DNA from: Polaromonas sp. CG_9.7
Lineage (GTDB): Bacteria; Pseudomonadota; Gammaproteobacteria; Burkholderiales; Burkholderiaceae_C
NCBI RefSeq assembly: GCF_015752205.1
Contig: NZ_JADOVG010000009.1
Coordinates: forward strand, 117,699 to 181,698
DNA length: 64,000 nucleotides
Direction: 5' to 3'
Below the pieces are notes generated by a model. It did not search any database and was not told the DNA's origin. It was given only the letters and a program-made list of their open reading frames with translations. This document shows positions 1-9,354 of the stretch, one piece after another (position 1 is the stretch's first letter; every line of letters begins with the position of its first letter). Made by a program: the position numbers and the translations under genes.

Positions 1-204
1 ATCCGCGTAAAAGACAACGAACCCTTTGACGTCGCGCTGCGCCGCTTCAAGCGCACCATCGAAAAACTCGGCCTGCTGACCGACTTGCGCGCACGCGAGT
101 TCTATGAAAAGCCAACCGCCGAGCGCAAGCGCAAGAAGGCAGCCGCCGTCAAGCGCAACTACAAGCGCATTCGCGCCATGCAGTTGCCCAAGAAGCTGTA
201 CTGA
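1..204 (+). CDS. rpsU: 30S ribosomal protein S21 (3' part)
   Basis: The window opens inside this gene: frame 1 reads 67 codons to a TGA at 202-204. The product is a small, highly basic protein of the 30S subunit that helps translation initiation. The readable part starts [18 protein letters not shown] and ends MQLPKKLY, as in beta-proteobacterial S21, which is 70 residues, so only about three N-terminal residues lie outside the window. A strong hairpin terminator follows at once and yqeY lies next on the same strand, the usual rpsU-yqeY neighbourhood. Confidence 0.97.
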   Translation: MRVKDNEPFDVALRRFKRTIEKLGLLTDLRAREFYEKPTAERKRKKAAAVKRNYKRIRAMQLPKKLY

Positions 205-235
205 TCCATCATCGGTACTTGCCTCACGGCAGCAC

Positions 236-268
236 AAGCCCGCAAGAGGACGCTCTGCGGGCTTTTTT
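236..268 (+). terminator. Rho-independent terminator of rpsU
   Basis: The arms AGCCCGC (237-243) and GCGGGCT (257-263) pair and are extended by AGAG/CTCT inside. A T-run follows. The hairpin begins about 30 bases after the rpsU stop and separates rpsU from yqeY. Confidence 0.9.
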
Positions 269-317
269 GTTTTTCAAACCCTCTTAACTTTTTAGCCGCA
301 CCCTTCAGGAGCCTGCC

Positions 318-779
318 ATGACACTCAAAGAACAAATCACCGATGACATGAAAACCGCCATGCGCGCCAAGGACAGCGAACGCCTGGGCACAATCCGGCT
401 GCTGCTGTCGGCGATCAAGCAAAAGGAAGTGGATGAGCGCGTGGTGGTCGATGACGTCATGGCCGTCGCCATCGTGGACAAGCTGATCAAGCAGCGCAAG
501 GACTCGATCGAGGCGTTTGAAAAAGCCCAGCGCCAGGATCTGGCCGACAAGGAAAAGGCCGAGCTGCTGGTGCTGCAGGCCTACCTGCCGGCCCGCCTGA
601 GCGCCGAAGAAGTCACAGCCGAAGTCAAGAGCATCGTCGCAACCCTGGCCGGCGAACTGGGCCGCACCGTAGGTCCCGGCGACATGGGCAAGGTGATGGC
701 CGCCGTGAAAACCCAACTGGCCGGCAAGGCCGACATGGGCCAAGTGTCAGCAGCGGTGAAAGCCGCGCTGGCCGGCTGA
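318..779 (+). CDS. yqeY: GatB/YqeY domain protein
   Basis: 153 residues, the usual length of stand-alone YqeY proteins. YqeY resembles the tRNA-binding tail domain of the GatB amidotransferase subunit, but its own role is not settled. The sequence has the family start MTLKEQITDDMKTAMRAKD, a central RLLLSAIKQKEVD segment, LQAYLPARLSAEEV, and a C-terminal GDMGKVMAAVK repeat-like helix. An AGGAG lies seven to eleven bases before the ATG. It sits downstream of rpsU behind a terminator, so it probably has its own promoter between 264 and 310. It converges on pmbA. Confidence 0.93.
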   Translation: MTLKEQITDDMKTAMRAKDSERLGTIRLLLSAIKQKEVDERVVVDDVMAVAIVDKLIKQRKDSIEAFEKAQRQDLADKEKAELLVLQAYLPARLSAEEVTAEVKSIVATLAGELGRTVGPGDMGKVMAAVKTQLAGKADMGQVSAAVKAALAG

Positions 780-835
780 CCAGACAAGACCAGCCGCATT
801 AAAGCCACATCCCCTGACCCATCTCCACCAACAGG

Positions 836-921
836 GGCCGCAGGACCGGCTTTGCCGGACTGCAGGCGCAGCGCCCCCTCGGGGGGCAGCGAACCACACG
901 AAGTGGGGAGCGTGGGGGCTT
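836..921. repeat. GC-rich intergenic repeat, copy 1
   Basis: This stretch contains ACCGGCTTTGCCGG (small hairpin), CGCCCCCTCGGGGGGC (second hairpin), then CACACGAAGTGGGGAGCGTG. A related arrangement, CCGGCTTTGCCGG followed by GCCCCCTCAGGGGC and CACGCAGTGTG, lies at 52559-52640. I recall similar elements from many Comamonadaceae intergenic regions. Here it lies between the convergent yqeY and pmbA genes, where its two hairpins could end transcription from both sides. Confidence 0.7.
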
Positions 922-922
922 A

Positions 923-2332
923 TCAGCTCCCCGCCACCTTCATCCGGTTGACCAGGATCGAGCCAACGCTCTTGGCACCGTAGTTGTAGACGTCGGCGCC
1001 CACGGCCTGAATGCCCATCAGCATGTCTTTCAGGTTGCCGGCAATCGTGATTTCTTCCACCGGGAAGGCGATTTCACCGTTCTCGACCCAGAATCCCGAA
1101 GCGCCACGTGAATAGTCGCCGGTCACGTAGTTGACGCCCTGCCCCATCAGCTCGGTGACGAACAGGCCGGTGCCTAACTTGCGCAGCATGGCGTCGAGGT
1201 CGTCACCCGCCTTGGTCTTGCGGCTTGTCAGCGTCAGGTTGTGCGAGCCGCCGGCGTTGCCAGTGGTGCGCATGCCCAGCTTGCGGGCCGAGTAGGTACT
1301 GAGGAAATACCCTTCGACCCGTCCGCCGTCCACCACCTGCCGTGCGCTGGTCATGACGCCTTCGTCATCAAACGGCGCGCTGCCCTTGCCCTTGAGCTGG
1401 TGCGGGTCTTCGTGGATGTCGATGTGCTTGGGAAAAGCCATCTTGCCCAGGCTGTTCGCCAGGAAAGTGCTCTTGCGGTACAGCGCGCCCCCGCTAACGG
1501 CCTGCACAAAGCCGCCCAGCAGGCCGGCCGACAGCGGCGACTCGAACAGCACCGGGCATTCAATGGTCGGGATCTTGCGGCCTTTCAGGCGTGCCAGCGC
1601 GCGTTCGGCGGCATAGCGGCCTACCGCTTCAGGACTGGCCAGCTGGCCCGCATCGCGCATCGAGCTGTACCAGGCGTCGCGCTGCATGTGCTTGCCCTTG
1701 CCGGCAATCGGCGCCACGGAAATGCTGTGGCGCGAACTCGCATAGCCGCCGCGAAAGCCCTTGGTATGGGCGCTGAAGAAGTGGCTTTGCTGCGCGGACA
1801 CGCCCGCGCCTTCGCTGTTGGTGATCAGGCGCGAAGTGGCGAAAGCGGCGGCTTCGCACTGCAAGGACAGATGGGCGGCTTCCTCGGACGTGATGACCCA
1901 CGGGTGGAACAGGTCGAGCGCCGGATGTTCGCGGGCGATGTCCTGCTCGTCGGGCAGGCCCGAGGTCTCGTCTTCCGCCGTGAAGCGGGCAATGTCGTAG
2001 GCGGCGCTCACGGTTTGCTGTATCGCGGCCTTTGAAAAATCGCTGGTCGAGGCATTGCCGCGCTTCTTGCCGACATACACGGTGATGCCCAGCGACTTGT
2101 CACGGTTGCGCTCGACCGATTCAAGCTCGCCCTTGCGCACGCTGACCGAAAGGCCGCAGCCTTCCGAGGCTTCGGCGGCTGCATCGGTGGCGCCGAGTTT
2201 TTTGGCATGGCCCAGCGCGGTATCGACCAGGTCTTCAAAAAAGTCCCGGTGGTAGCTGAAACCTGCCTCGGGTTGGCGGGTTTTGGTGCGGGAAACGCTG
2301 CGAGGTGAACGGGAGGGAGTTTTTTGGGTCAT
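923..2332 (-). CDS. pmbA: Metalloprotease-like protein PmbA/TldE
   Basis: 469 residues; PmbA is usually about 450. TldD-TldE heterodimers process modified peptides such as microcins and act on CcdA. TldE is the subunit that lacks the HExxxH zinc site, and none is seen here. The N-terminal 25 residues are basic and poorly conserved, so a slightly later start is possible. Family features include EGCGLSVSVRKGELESVERN, a GITVYVGKKRG strand, and the C-terminal GNAGGSHNLTL and GVNYVTGDYSRGASGFWVEN blocks. It is divergent from darP with only about 21 bases between the two starts, so the promoters must overlap the coding regions. No tldD gene is in the window. Confidence 0.95.
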   Translation of the reverse strand: MTQKTPSRSPRSVSRTKTRQPEAGFSYHRDFFEDLVDTALGHAKKLGATDAAAEASEGCGLSVSVRKGELESVERNRDKSLGITVYVGKKRGNASTSDFSKAAIQQTVSAAYDIARFTAEDETSGLPDEQDIAREHPALDLFHPWVITSEEAAHLSLQCEAAAFATSRLITNSEGAGVSAQQSHFFSAHTKGFRGGYASSRHSISVAPIAGKGKHMQRDAWYSSMRDAGQLASPEAVGRYAAERALARLKGRKIPTIECPVLFESPLSAGLLGGFVQAVSGGALYRKSTFLANSLGKMAFPKHIDIHEDPHQLKGKGSAPFDDEGVMTSARQVVDGGRVEGYFLSTYSARKLGMRTTGNAGGSHNLTLTSRKTKAGDDLDAMLRKLGTGLFVTELMGQGVNYVTGDYSRGASGFWVENGEIAFPVEEITIAGNLKDMLMGIQAVGADVYNYGAKSVGSILVNRMKVAGS

Positions 2333-2353
2333 GTATCTATGATACTAAGCGCT

Positions 2354-2947
2354 ATGAACAACAAGACTCCCAAGGCCATCAAAGGCTACTGGTCCAACGG
2401 CCGATTCGTGAAACCCGAAGAAATTGCACTCGAAGAAGTGGGCCCGCCCAGCAAGACCCAACTGAAAGCAGAGGCGGATGAAAAGCAGGCGCTCGGTGAG
2501 GCATTGCTGACCCTGCGCACCGACCTGATGGTGCGGCTGGACCTGCCCGACAAGCTGCTCGACGCGTTGAAGGAAGCCAAGCGCATCACCAACTTCGAGG
2601 GCCGGCGCCGCCAGATGCAGTTCATCGGCAAGCTGATGCGCACGCTCGACATGACGCCGATCCGCGCGGCGATTGACGAGCAGGCCAATGGCTCGGCCGA
2701 CCTGACGCTGGCGCTGCACCTGGCCGAGCAGTGGCGCGACAAGCTGATGGAATCGGACGATGCGCTCAGCCAGTGGCTGACCGACTACCCGTCAACCGAC
2801 TCGCAGCAGTTGCGCGCGCTGATCCGCCAGGCCAGAAAAGACATGGCCAAGCCCGAAACGCCGGGTGAGGCGCCGCGCCACGCCAAGTCCTACCGCGAGA
2901 TTTTCCAGCTGGTCAAGCTGGCCATGGCGCAGGAAGCCAAGCCATGA
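2354..2947 (+). CDS. darP: Ribosome maturation factor DarP (YjgA, DUF615)
   Basis: 197 residues from the ATG at 2354. The frame stays open upstream to 2324, but that extension overlaps pmbA and is not family-like. DarP/YjgA associates with pre-50S particles and helps mature the peptidyl-transferase centre. Family blocks seen are GYWSNGRFVKPEE near the start, LDLPDKLLDALKEAKRI, and EGRRRQMQFIGKLMR. The rest is helical. Its stop overlaps the start of the mog-type gene in an ATGA, so the two are probably translationally coupled. Confidence 0.93.
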   Translation: MNNKTPKAIKGYWSNGRFVKPEEIALEEVGPPSKTQLKAEADEKQALGEALLTLRTDLMVRLDLPDKLLDALKEAKRITNFEGRRRQMQFIGKLMRTLDMTPIRAAIDEQANGSADLTLALHLAEQWRDKLMESDDALSQWLTDYPSTDSQQLRALIRQARKDMAKPETPGEAPRHAKSYREIFQLVKLAMAQEAKP

Positions 2948-3534
2948 GTGCGCATTTCGATGCGGTCAAGATCGGCATCGTGTCGGTCAGCGACCGGGCC
3001 TCCAGCGGCGTCTATGTGGACAAGGGCCTGCCCGCGCTGAAAGACTGGCTGACGCGCGCGCTGCGCAACCCGGTCACCTTTGAAGAGCGCCTGATTCCCG
3101 ACGAACAGGCTGGCATCAGCAGCGCGCTGATCGACCTGGTTGATGCCGGCTGCTGCCTGGTGCTGACCACCGGCGGCACCGGCCCGGCACTGCGCGACGT
3201 GACGCCCGAGGCGACGCTGGCCGTGGCGCACCGGGTCATGCCCGGCTTTGGCGAGCAGATGCGCCAGATCAGCCTGAAATTCGTGCCGACGGCCATTTTG
3301 TCGCGCCAGGTGGCGGTGGTTCGCGGCCAGAGCCTGATCCTGAACCTGCCCGGCCAACCCAAGGCGATTGCCGAAACGCTCGAAGGCCTGAAGAACGAAA
3401 CGGGCGAATCCGTCGTGCCGGGTATTTTTGCCGCCATTCCTTATTGCATCGACCTGATCGGCGGGCCTTACCTGGAAACCGACCCGGCAGTCTGCAAGGC
3501 TTTTAGGCCCAAAAACGCCATTCGCGCGGTATAA
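2944..3534 (+). CDS. mog: Molybdopterin adenylyltransferase (MogA/MoaB type)
   Basis: 196 residues, matching E. coli MogA (195). The enzyme activates molybdopterin by adenylylation before molybdenum insertion. The family motifs are present: GIVSVSDRAS at the start, LVLTTGGTGPALRDVTPEAT in the centre, and LNLPGQPKAIAETL near residue 140. It overlaps darP by four bases (ATGA), so it is likely expressed with it. No other molybdenum-cofactor gene is nearby, so the gene is split from its pathway. A basic tail follows the conserved domain. Confidence 0.93.
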   Translation: MSAHFDAVKIGIVSVSDRASSGVYVDKGLPALKDWLTRALRNPVTFEERLIPDEQAGISSALIDLVDAGCCLVLTTGGTGPALRDVTPEATLAVAHRVMPGFGEQMRQISLKFVPTAILSRQVAVVRGQSLILNLPGQPKAIAETLEGLKNETGESVVPGIFAAIPYCIDLIGGPYLETDPAVCKAFRPKNAIRAV

Positions 3535-3633
3535 AAGCAAACATCTCTGCATTCGCAACCCGTGCATGCAGCGGAAAAAGCCGGGCCACAGCGCCTTGGC
3601 ATTTTTGTTTGATTTTTTTACCCGAGTGACTTC

Positions 3634-4017
3634 ATGAACGCTACTTTTCGCACCAGCCTTTCCATCGTGACCCTGGCTGTGGCTTCCCTGACACTGCCTT
3701 CGCTGGCCCATGCCAAGCGCATGGGCGGCGGCATGAAATCGGCACCGCGCGCGGCAGCCCCGGCGCCTGCCAGAGCCCCTGCAGCGGCAACGCCGGCAGC
3801 AGCTGCACCAGCCCCTACAGCAGCCGCAGCACCCGCCGCGGCCCCTGTAGCAGCAGGCTCCGGCATGATGGGCACCATGGGCTCCATGGCCTTGGGTGCG
3901 GTGGTGGGGTCGATGGCCGGCAGCGCCATCGCCGGGACGATGAACCCGGAAGAAAAACAAAAAGCCGCAGCAGAAAAAGCGGCCGCAGCGGCGTCGGCCC
4001 CTGCCGCCGCCAAATAA
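3634..4017 (+). CDS. Secreted Ala/Pro-rich protein with glycine-zipper-like segment
   Basis: 127 residues. A clear signal peptide ends ...LPSLAHA, with predicted cleavage after Ala27. Then come a low-complexity Ala/Pro tract (about 39-73), a small-residue segment with GSGMMGTMGSMALGAVVG that could insert in or pack against a membrane (about 75-105), and a charged Ala/Lys/Glu tail. The family is not recognised beyond this architecture. It lies alone between the mog-type gene and convergent cysE. A GC-rich palindrome (GCCGGCG.../CGCCGGC) follows at 4029-4046 and overlaps the cysE stop, so it may serve as a shared terminator. Confidence 0.8.
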   Translation: MNATFRTSLSIVTLAVASLTLPSLAHAKRMGGGMKSAPRAAAPAPARAPAAATPAAAAPAPTAAAAPAAAPVAAGSGMMGTMGSMALGAVVGSMAGSAIAGTMNPEEKQKAAAEKAAAAASAPAAAK

Positions 4018-4045
4018 ATCTTTTCAGGGCCGGCGCCGCCGCCGG

Positions 4046-4828
4046 CTATTTACCGATCAGCTGGTTCAGCTTGTCGGCTTCAAAGTTTTCTTCCAGCGCG
4101 GCATCCTTGGGAACGCAATTGCGGTGCGGCTCAGCAGCGGGCAAATTCGACAACTTTTCAATCGCCTGCCAAAGCAGCGAAATCTGGTACTCCTGGCCCG
4201 AGGCATTGTCGATCAGCCCTCGCAAGGCTTGGCTGAGCGGGTCGTCGCTCTGCGTCACGCCGTAGGCTGAAAAGCCCATCTGGCTGGCCGCCTCCTCGCG
4301 CTTGACATCAGCACCCGCCTGAATGATGCGGGCCGGGTTGCCCACGGCTGTGGCGCCGTCCGGCACGGGCTTGACCACCACGGCGTTCGAGCCGATGCGC
4401 GCGCCATCACCGACGGTGAAGCCGCCGAGCACCTGCGCGCCAGCGCCAACGACCACGTTTTTGCCTAGCGTCGGATGGCGCTTGGCGCCCTTGTACAGAG
4501 AGGTGCCGCCCAGCGTGACACCGTGGTAAATCGTGCAGCCCGATCCGATTTCAGCGGTTTCGCCAATCACCACGCCCATGCCGTGGTCGATGAACACGCA
4601 GCCGGCAATTTGCGCACCGGGATGGATCTCGATGCCGGTGAACCAGCGCGCTAGGTGCGAAATGAAGCGCCCCAGCCATTTGAAGCCATGCGTCCAGCAC
4701 CAGTGCGCGCGCCGGTGCAGCACCAGCGCGTGCAGACCGGGGTAGCAGGTCAGCACCTCCCAGCGGGTTCGGGCGGCGGGGTCGCGTTCAAGGATGCACT
4801 GGATGTCGGAGCGGAGTCTGGAAAACAT
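4046..4828 (-). CDS. cysE: Serine O-acetyltransferase
   Basis: 260 residues. The enzyme makes O-acetylserine from serine and acetyl-CoA, the first step of cysteine synthesis. The N-terminal helical part starts [20 protein letters not shown]. The left-handed beta-helix follows with [17 protein letters not shown] (catalytic His), [20 protein letters not shown] and VGNPARII. About 85 residues follow the beta-helix, so this is the longer-tailed form rather than the short IscR-linked one. Ten bases separate it from upstream trmJ, so the two probably form one transcript, as often seen with trmJ or iscR neighbours. Confidence 0.95.
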   Translation of the reverse strand: MFSRLRSDIQCILERDPAARTRWEVLTCYPGLHALVLHRRAHWCWTHGFKWLGRFISHLARWFTGIEIHPGAQIAGCVFIDHGMGVVIGETAEIGSGCTIYHGVTLGGTSLYKGAKRHPTLGKNVVVGAGAQVLGGFTVGDGARIGSNAVVVKPVPDGATAVGNPARIIQAGADVKREEAASQMGFSAYGVTQSDDPLSQALRGLIDNASGQEYQISLLWQAIEKLSNLPAAEPHRNCVPKDAALEENFEADKLNQLIGK

Positions 4829-4838
4829 TGCAAGGAGT

Positions 4839-5666
4839 TTAGGGGTTGGCGGGCGTGTCCGCTGACGCCGGCGCCTTGTCCTGTGCCGGCCGGGCTTGAA
4901 TGGCGGTCTGCCGCATCATCATTTTGGCCACGCCGCGCAGGATGTGGATTTCCTCAGGACTCAACTGGGCGCGGTTGAACAGCTGGTTCAGGCGCGGCAT
5001 CAGTTTCTTGGGCGAAGCCGGGTCGAGAAAGCCGATGTGGACCAGCGCTTCTTCCCAGTGCCTGAGCATGCCGCCCACGGCAGCGGCATCGGCCAGCCGG
5101 ACTTCTTCAGGCGCCGCCTGAATGCCAAAGCCGCCCAGGGCCTCACGCCAGTCGTAGGCCACCAGCTGCACCGCCGCACCGAGGTTGAGCGAGCCGAATT
5201 TTGGATCGGTCGGAATGCTCAGCGCCACATGGCAGCGGTAGACGTCGTCGTTCTGCATGCCGAAACGCTCGGAGCCAAACAAAAAAGCAACCGAATCAGG
5301 CTTTTGCGCAATACGGTCGAGAACAGACAGCTCATCTTTCGATAGCACATCTGTCGCACCCAGCAGTTCGGCAAAGTGCGCGCGCGGCGCCCGGGTGGGC
5401 GGGCCGAAGTCGCGCGGCGTCATGGCCGTGGCGCACAGGTGCGCCATGCCGTCGAGCGCCTCATCGAGCGTTTCGACGATGCGCGCGTTGTTCAGCACAT
5501 CGAGCGCGCCGCTGGCCCGCTGGATGGTTTCCTCGCGCCGCAGCACATTCGCCCAACGCGGCGCAACCAGCACCAGGTCGTCAAAACCCATGGTTTTCAT
5601 GGCGCGGGCGGTAGCGCCCACATTGCCGGCGTGGCTGGTGTTGATCAGGATGAAGCGGGTTTTCAT
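4839..5666 (-). CDS. trmJ: tRNA (cytidine/uridine-32-2'-O)-methyltransferase TrmJ
   Basis: 275 residues of the SPOUT superfamily. It 2'-O-methylates position 32 of several tRNAs. Motifs seen are [19 protein letters not shown] at the N-terminus (motif 1), [32 protein letters not shown] (motif 2) and [17 protein letters not shown] (motif 3, the knotted SAM site). The C-terminal extension, with [19 protein letters not shown], is the TrmJ dimer arm. It is divergent from suhB across about 150 bases that must hold both promoters, and probably co-transcribed with cysE. Confidence 0.95.
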   Translation of the reverse strand: MKTRFILINTSHAGNVGATARAMKTMGFDDLVLVAPRWANVLRREETIQRASGALDVLNNARIVETLDEALDGMAHLCATAMTPRDFGPPTRAPRAHFAELLGATDVLSKDELSVLDRIAQKPDSVAFLFGSERFGMQNDDVYRCHVALSIPTDPKFGSLNLGAAVQLVAYDWREALGGFGIQAAPEEVRLADAAAVGGMLRHWEEALVHIGFLDPASPKKLMPRLNQLFNRAQLSPEEIHILRGVAKMMMRQTAIQARPAQDKAPASADTPANP

Positions 5667-5814
5667 GGAGATAAAAAGTGGCCGGAGGGCCGCTGCAAAA
5701 AACCCGGCGACCGTCGTGATTCCGGGCCAGGCGGGCGAAGCCGGTAAAATCCGCTATTGTCGCCTGCCACCGGTTCCCGGTTTTGCAGTTCTTGCCCGCT
5801 CTTTCTTACAATTT

Positions 5815-6804
5815 ATGTCCAGCAATCTACACCCCATGCTCAACGTGGCCGTCAAGGCTGCGCGCGCCGCCGGCGCCCTCATCAACCGCGCCGCCCTTGA
5901 CGTCGAAGCGGTCCGTGTGTCGCTCAAGCAGACCAACGATTTCGTCACCGAAGTCGACAAGTCCGCCGAGGCCGCGATCATCGAAATCCTGCTGACCGCC
6001 TACCCCGACCACGGCATCCTGGCCGAGGAATCGGGCAGCGAACATGGGGCGAAAGACTCCGAATTCGTCTGGATCATCGATCCGCTGGACGGCACCACCA
6101 ATTTCATCCACGGCTTTCCGTTCTACTGCGTCAGCATTGCGCTGTCGGTACGCGGAAAGATTGAGCAGGCGGTGGTGTACGACCCGAACCGCAACGATAT
6201 TTACAGCGCCAGCAAGGGCCGCGGCTCTTACGTCAACGACCGCCGCATTCGTGTCGGCAAGCGCACGCGCCTGCAGGAATGCCTGATCTCGACCGGCTTT
6301 CCCTACCGCCCCGGCGACAAGCTCAAGCCTTACCTGAACATGCTGGGTGAAGTCATGAGCCAATGCGCCGGTGTGCGCCGCCCGGGCGCTGCCGCGCTGG
6401 ACCTGGCGCATGTCGCGGCCGGCTACACCGACGGCTTTTTCGAGACCGGCCTGCAGCCCTGGGATGTGGCTGCGGGCTCGCTGCTGATCACCGAAGCGGG
6501 AGGACTGATCGGCAACTTCACCGGCGAGTCGGACTTCATGGACCACAGCGAATGTGTCGCCGGTAACCCGCGCATCTACGGCCAGCTGGTCGGCACGCTG
6601 GGCAAGTACAGCAAGTTTGCCGGTGCGGGCGACAAGGCAAGCGTTCGCCAGGCCCTGAGTGGCGCCGAGGACGAGACAGCGGCCAGCGGCAACGAAGAAG
6701 CCGCGCCCGTCGCCAAGCCGACGCTCAAGTCCAGGCGCGTCAAGGCCGACAGCGCCGCCGCGCCCGTTGGCAGCGCAGCCCAAGTGCCCGACGCGCCTTT
6801 CTGA
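5815..6804 (+). CDS. suhB: Inositol-1-monophosphatase family protein SuhB
   Basis: 329 residues from the ATG at 5815. The frame is open far upstream, but that overlaps trmJ and its promoter. SuhB is a metal-dependent phosphatase that also acts with Nus factors in rRNA transcription. Metal-site motifs are present: EES near residue 71, [14 protein letters not shown] near 88, and [10 protein letters not shown] near 215. After about residue 270 there is an extra Ala/Lys/Glu-rich tail of roughly 60 residues not present in E. coli SuhB. The tail keeps high GC and ends ...VPDAPF. A long perfect hairpin follows the stop. Confidence 0.95.
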   Translation: MSSNLHPMLNVAVKAARAAGALINRAALDVEAVRVSLKQTNDFVTEVDKSAEAAIIEILLTAYPDHGILAEESGSEHGAKDSEFVWIIDPLDGTTNFIHGFPFYCVSIALSVRGKIEQAVVYDPNRNDIYSASKGRGSYVNDRRIRVGKRTRLQECLISTGFPYRPGDKLKPYLNMLGEVMSQCAGVRRPGAAALDLAHVAAGYTDGFFETGLQPWDVAAGSLLITEAGGLIGNFTGESDFMDHSECVAGNPRIYGQLVGTLGKYSKFAGAGDKASVRQALSGAEDETAASGNEEAAPVAKPTLKSRRVKADSAAAPVGSAAQVPDAPF

Positions 6805-6809
6805 GTCCC

Positions 6810-6852
6810 TGCGCCGGCCCTGCACGCCCCGACAGCGTGCAGGGCCGGCGCA
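6810..6852. terminator. Perfect 18-bp inverted repeat after suhB
   Basis: TGCGCCGGCCCTGCACGC (6810-6827), a 7-base loop, then its exact reverse complement at 6835-6852. No T-run follows, so it is not a classical terminator. It may act as a Rho-assisted terminator or RNA-protecting stem between suhB and the FUSC gene. Confidence 0.55.
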
Positions 6853-6889
6853 CTGAGCGGGCAGGTTTGGGTACAGTGGTGGCCACACC

Positions 6890-9124
6890 ATGAACCGCCA
6901 TCCGAGTGACCCATCCCCCTTGACCGTGCTGGCAGGCCGGCTGCGCAGCAGGGCACAAGAGCTGCTGCGCGTGTCGTTGAGCCACTACGTTACCAACGGC
7001 CTGAGCGTCTCTTTCGGTCTGGTGCTGATCATGCTGGCGCTGTTCGAAACAGCCGGACTCGGGGCCGCCGCCAGCGCCGCCGTCGGCGTGCTCATCACCA
7101 GCCTGCCGGATGTTCCCTCGCCGCGACGGCGCAAGATCATGCAGGTGCTGCCTGCGCCGGTGCTCGGCACGCCGCTGTTCATGCTGGTGCAACTGACGCG
7201 CCAGGACGATTTGTTGCTGGGCTGTGTGCTGGTGGGCGGCACTTTCTTGGCCGTGATGCTGATGGCCTGGGGCAAGCGCGGCGGGCCGATCTGCTTTTCG
7301 CTGCTGTTCTCGATGCTGTTTTCCATGGCCGCGCCGCCGATGACTTCGCTCAACCAGGTGCTGGCGCATACCGGCTGGTTTGTCGCCGGCTCGGTGCTTT
7401 ATCTGCTGTGGGCGGTGCTGACCACGCACCTGCTCAACCGCCGCTACCGGTTGCAGTTGCTGGCCGAATGCCTGCACAGCTTTGCCGCCATCTTGCGCAT
7501 CCAGGCGCAGCGTTTTGACGACGAGCCCAACCACCAGGCGCTGCTTGAAGCCATGCTGGCGCAGCAGGCCAATTTTGCCGACCAGCTGCAGGACACGCGC
7601 AACGTGGTGCTGGAGTCGCCCACCACCCGTCCGCGCCAACAGGTGGCTGCCATGCTGCTAAGCCTGCTCGAAGCGCGCGACCACCAGTTGGCCTGCGACC
7701 TGGACCTGGACGTGCTGCTGGACCGGCGCGCCATCGCACCCCACCTGCCCAGACTGCAGCAGGCGCTGAACGCCACGGCCGATGAATTGCAGTCGCTGGG
7801 TATGGCGCTGCTGCTGGGCCGGCGCCAGATGTCGATCCGGCCGATTCCCGACCTGCGGCCAAAGCTGGCCGGCACATTGCCGCCCCGCCCGACCGACAAC
7901 CCGAAGCTGGCACTCGAACCGGTCCGCACCGACCCGCCCGACACCGCCGCCCTGCTGCGCAACATGGCCGACCGCATTGGCCACATCAATGACGAGGCGG
8001 TAAAGATCGCGGCGCTGGCACGCGGCGACGTGGCGCCCGAGCTGAGCCTGGTGCGCAACCAGTGGCAGCTGTTCGTGAGCACCACCAAATGGAGCGTCAA
8101 GCCGCTGCTGGGGCAATTGGGCTGGCGCGCGCCGACCTTGCGCTATGCGCTGCGCGCCACGCTGGCCGTGGCGACAGGCTATGTCGTGGCGTTGCAGCTG
8201 CCATGGGCCACGCACGACTACTGGATCCTGATCACCATCGTCGTGGTGATGCGCGGCAACCTGGCGCAAACGGTACAGCGGCGCAATGCGCGCGTCGCCG
8301 GCACTGTGCTCGCATGTCTGCTGGTGATGGGCCTGCTGACTGTCCATTCGGGCGCCAAGGTGCTATTCCTGATCGTCGCGCTCAGCGCCGGCCTGGCGCA
8401 TGCCTTTGCCTTGCGGCGCTACCTCTACACGACGATTGCCGGCACGGTGACCGGCCTGCTGCAAGCGCACCTGATGCTGGTCGGCCTGCAGCCCACCTTT
8501 GCCATCGGCGAGCGGCTGGCCGACACGCTGCTCGGTGCACTGCTGGCCTGGCTGTTCAGCTATGTGCTGCCGTCATGGGAACGCAGCCAGATTCCCGGCC
8601 TGGTCAAGCGCAGCATTGAGGCGCAAAGCCAGCATGCCACGCTGGCGCTGGCGCTGCTGGACACCCCCCAGACAGCGGATGTGAACTGGCGACTGGCGCG
8701 CCGCGAAGCCTACGACAGCCTGTCGGCGCTGACACTGGCCACCCAGCGCAGCCTGGCCGAACCGCGCCAGGTGCGCTTACCGCTGGAGCCGCTTGAAGTG
8801 CTGCAGGCGCGCAGCTACCAGTTGCTGGCGCAGCTGACGGCGGTCAAGTCGCTGCTGCTGCTCAGGCGCGGCCAGCTGGACCTGGCCCAGGCCACGCCGG
8901 CGCTCGAGCAGGCCGCCCGCTGCATCGAAGCCGAACTGTCGGGCCAGGCGCCAGCCACCTCAAGCATGAACCCGCCCGGTTTCAGCCTTTCGGGCCAGCC
9001 CCACCTAGCGCGGCCGGATGTGTTGCTGGCGGCCGACCTGACGCCCTGGCTGCTGCGCCGCCTGCAGCTGGCCTGCGCCATTGCCATTGAACTGCGCCTG
9101 GCGGCCAACCGGGTACACGTCTGA
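6890..9124 (+). CDS. FUSC family (YccS/aromatic acid exporter-like) membrane protein
   Basis: 744 residues with two blocks of membrane helices separated by soluble helical regions, the YccS/YhfK layout. The first block (about residues 35-180) includes FGLVLIMLALFETAGLGAAASAAVGVLI in pieces. The second (about 410-560) is the FUSC core with TLAVATGYVVALQLPW, HDYWILITIVVVMRGNLAQT and RVAGTVLACLLVM. Family members are linked to export of aromatic acids or envelope functions; the substrate here is unknown. The last 16 codons and the 170 bases after the stop are duplicated just before mutS, which indicates that FUSC-mutS was the ancestral order. Confidence 0.88.
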   Translation: MNRHPSDPSPLTVLAGRLRSRAQELLRVSLSHYVTNGLSVSFGLVLIMLALFETAGLGAAASAAVGVLITSLPDVPSPRRRKIMQVLPAPVLGTPLFMLVQLTRQDDLLLGCVLVGGTFLAVMLMAWGKRGGPICFSLLFSMLFSMAAPPMTSLNQVLAHTGWFVAGSVLYLLWAVLTTHLLNRRYRLQLLAECLHSFAAILRIQAQRFDDEPNHQALLEAMLAQQANFADQLQDTRNVVLESPTTRPRQQVAAMLLSLLEARDHQLACDLDLDVLLDRRAIAPHLPRLQQALNATADELQSLGMALLLGRRQMSIRPIPDLRPKLAGTLPPRPTDNPKLALEPVRTDPPDTAALLRNMADRIGHINDEAVKIAALARGDVAPELSLVRNQWQLFVSTTKWSVKPLLGQLGWRAPTLRYALRATLAVATGYVVALQLPWATHDYWILITIVVVMRGNLAQTVQRRNARVAGTVLACLLVMGLLTVHSGAKVLFLIVALSAGLAHAFALRRYLYTTIAGTVTGLLQAHLMLVGLQPTFAIGERLADTLLGALLAWLFSYVLPSWERSQIPGLVKRSIEAQSQHATLALALLDTPQTADVNWRLARREAYDSLSALTLATQRSLAEPRQVRLPLEPLEVLQARSYQLLAQLTAVKSLLLLRRGQLDLAQATPALEQAARCIEAELSGQAPATSSMNPPGFSLSGQPHLARPDVLLAADLTPWLLRRLQLACAIAIELRLAANRVHV

Positions 9125-9296
9125 AAGCTTGTAAAGCCGACTTCAGGCGCACCGGTTAAAAAGGATTTCATGCGGCTTGACGGCTGCAGCGACAGTCGGT
9201 GGTTTGTTGTGCCGCCGAAAATATGCCTTGTCCAATCTACCGGCCTGTTCCGGAAGAGCAATGAAAACCAGTCCTTGCGCCAGAACCCCGAACCCA
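9076..9296 (+). repeat. 221-bp direct repeat, copy A (FUSC 3' end)
   Basis: It matches 19362-19582 without gaps, with 18 mismatches counted by eye (about 92% identity). It covers the last FUSC codons, the stop and about 170 bases of the 3' flank, including GTACACGTCTGAAAGCTTG and CGCCGAAAATATGCCTTG. It forms the left boundary of the accessory island. Confidence 0.9.
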
Positions 9297-9354
9297 CCCA
9301 CAGACAAGGCCCCGTAAAGTTTGATCTTTGCAAGGTTTTTCTGGTCAAATTTTC

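Noticed and set aside
1241..2035. 264-codon plus-strand frame inside pmbA
   Set aside because: It is the antisense of a conserved pmbA gene and shows no family features.
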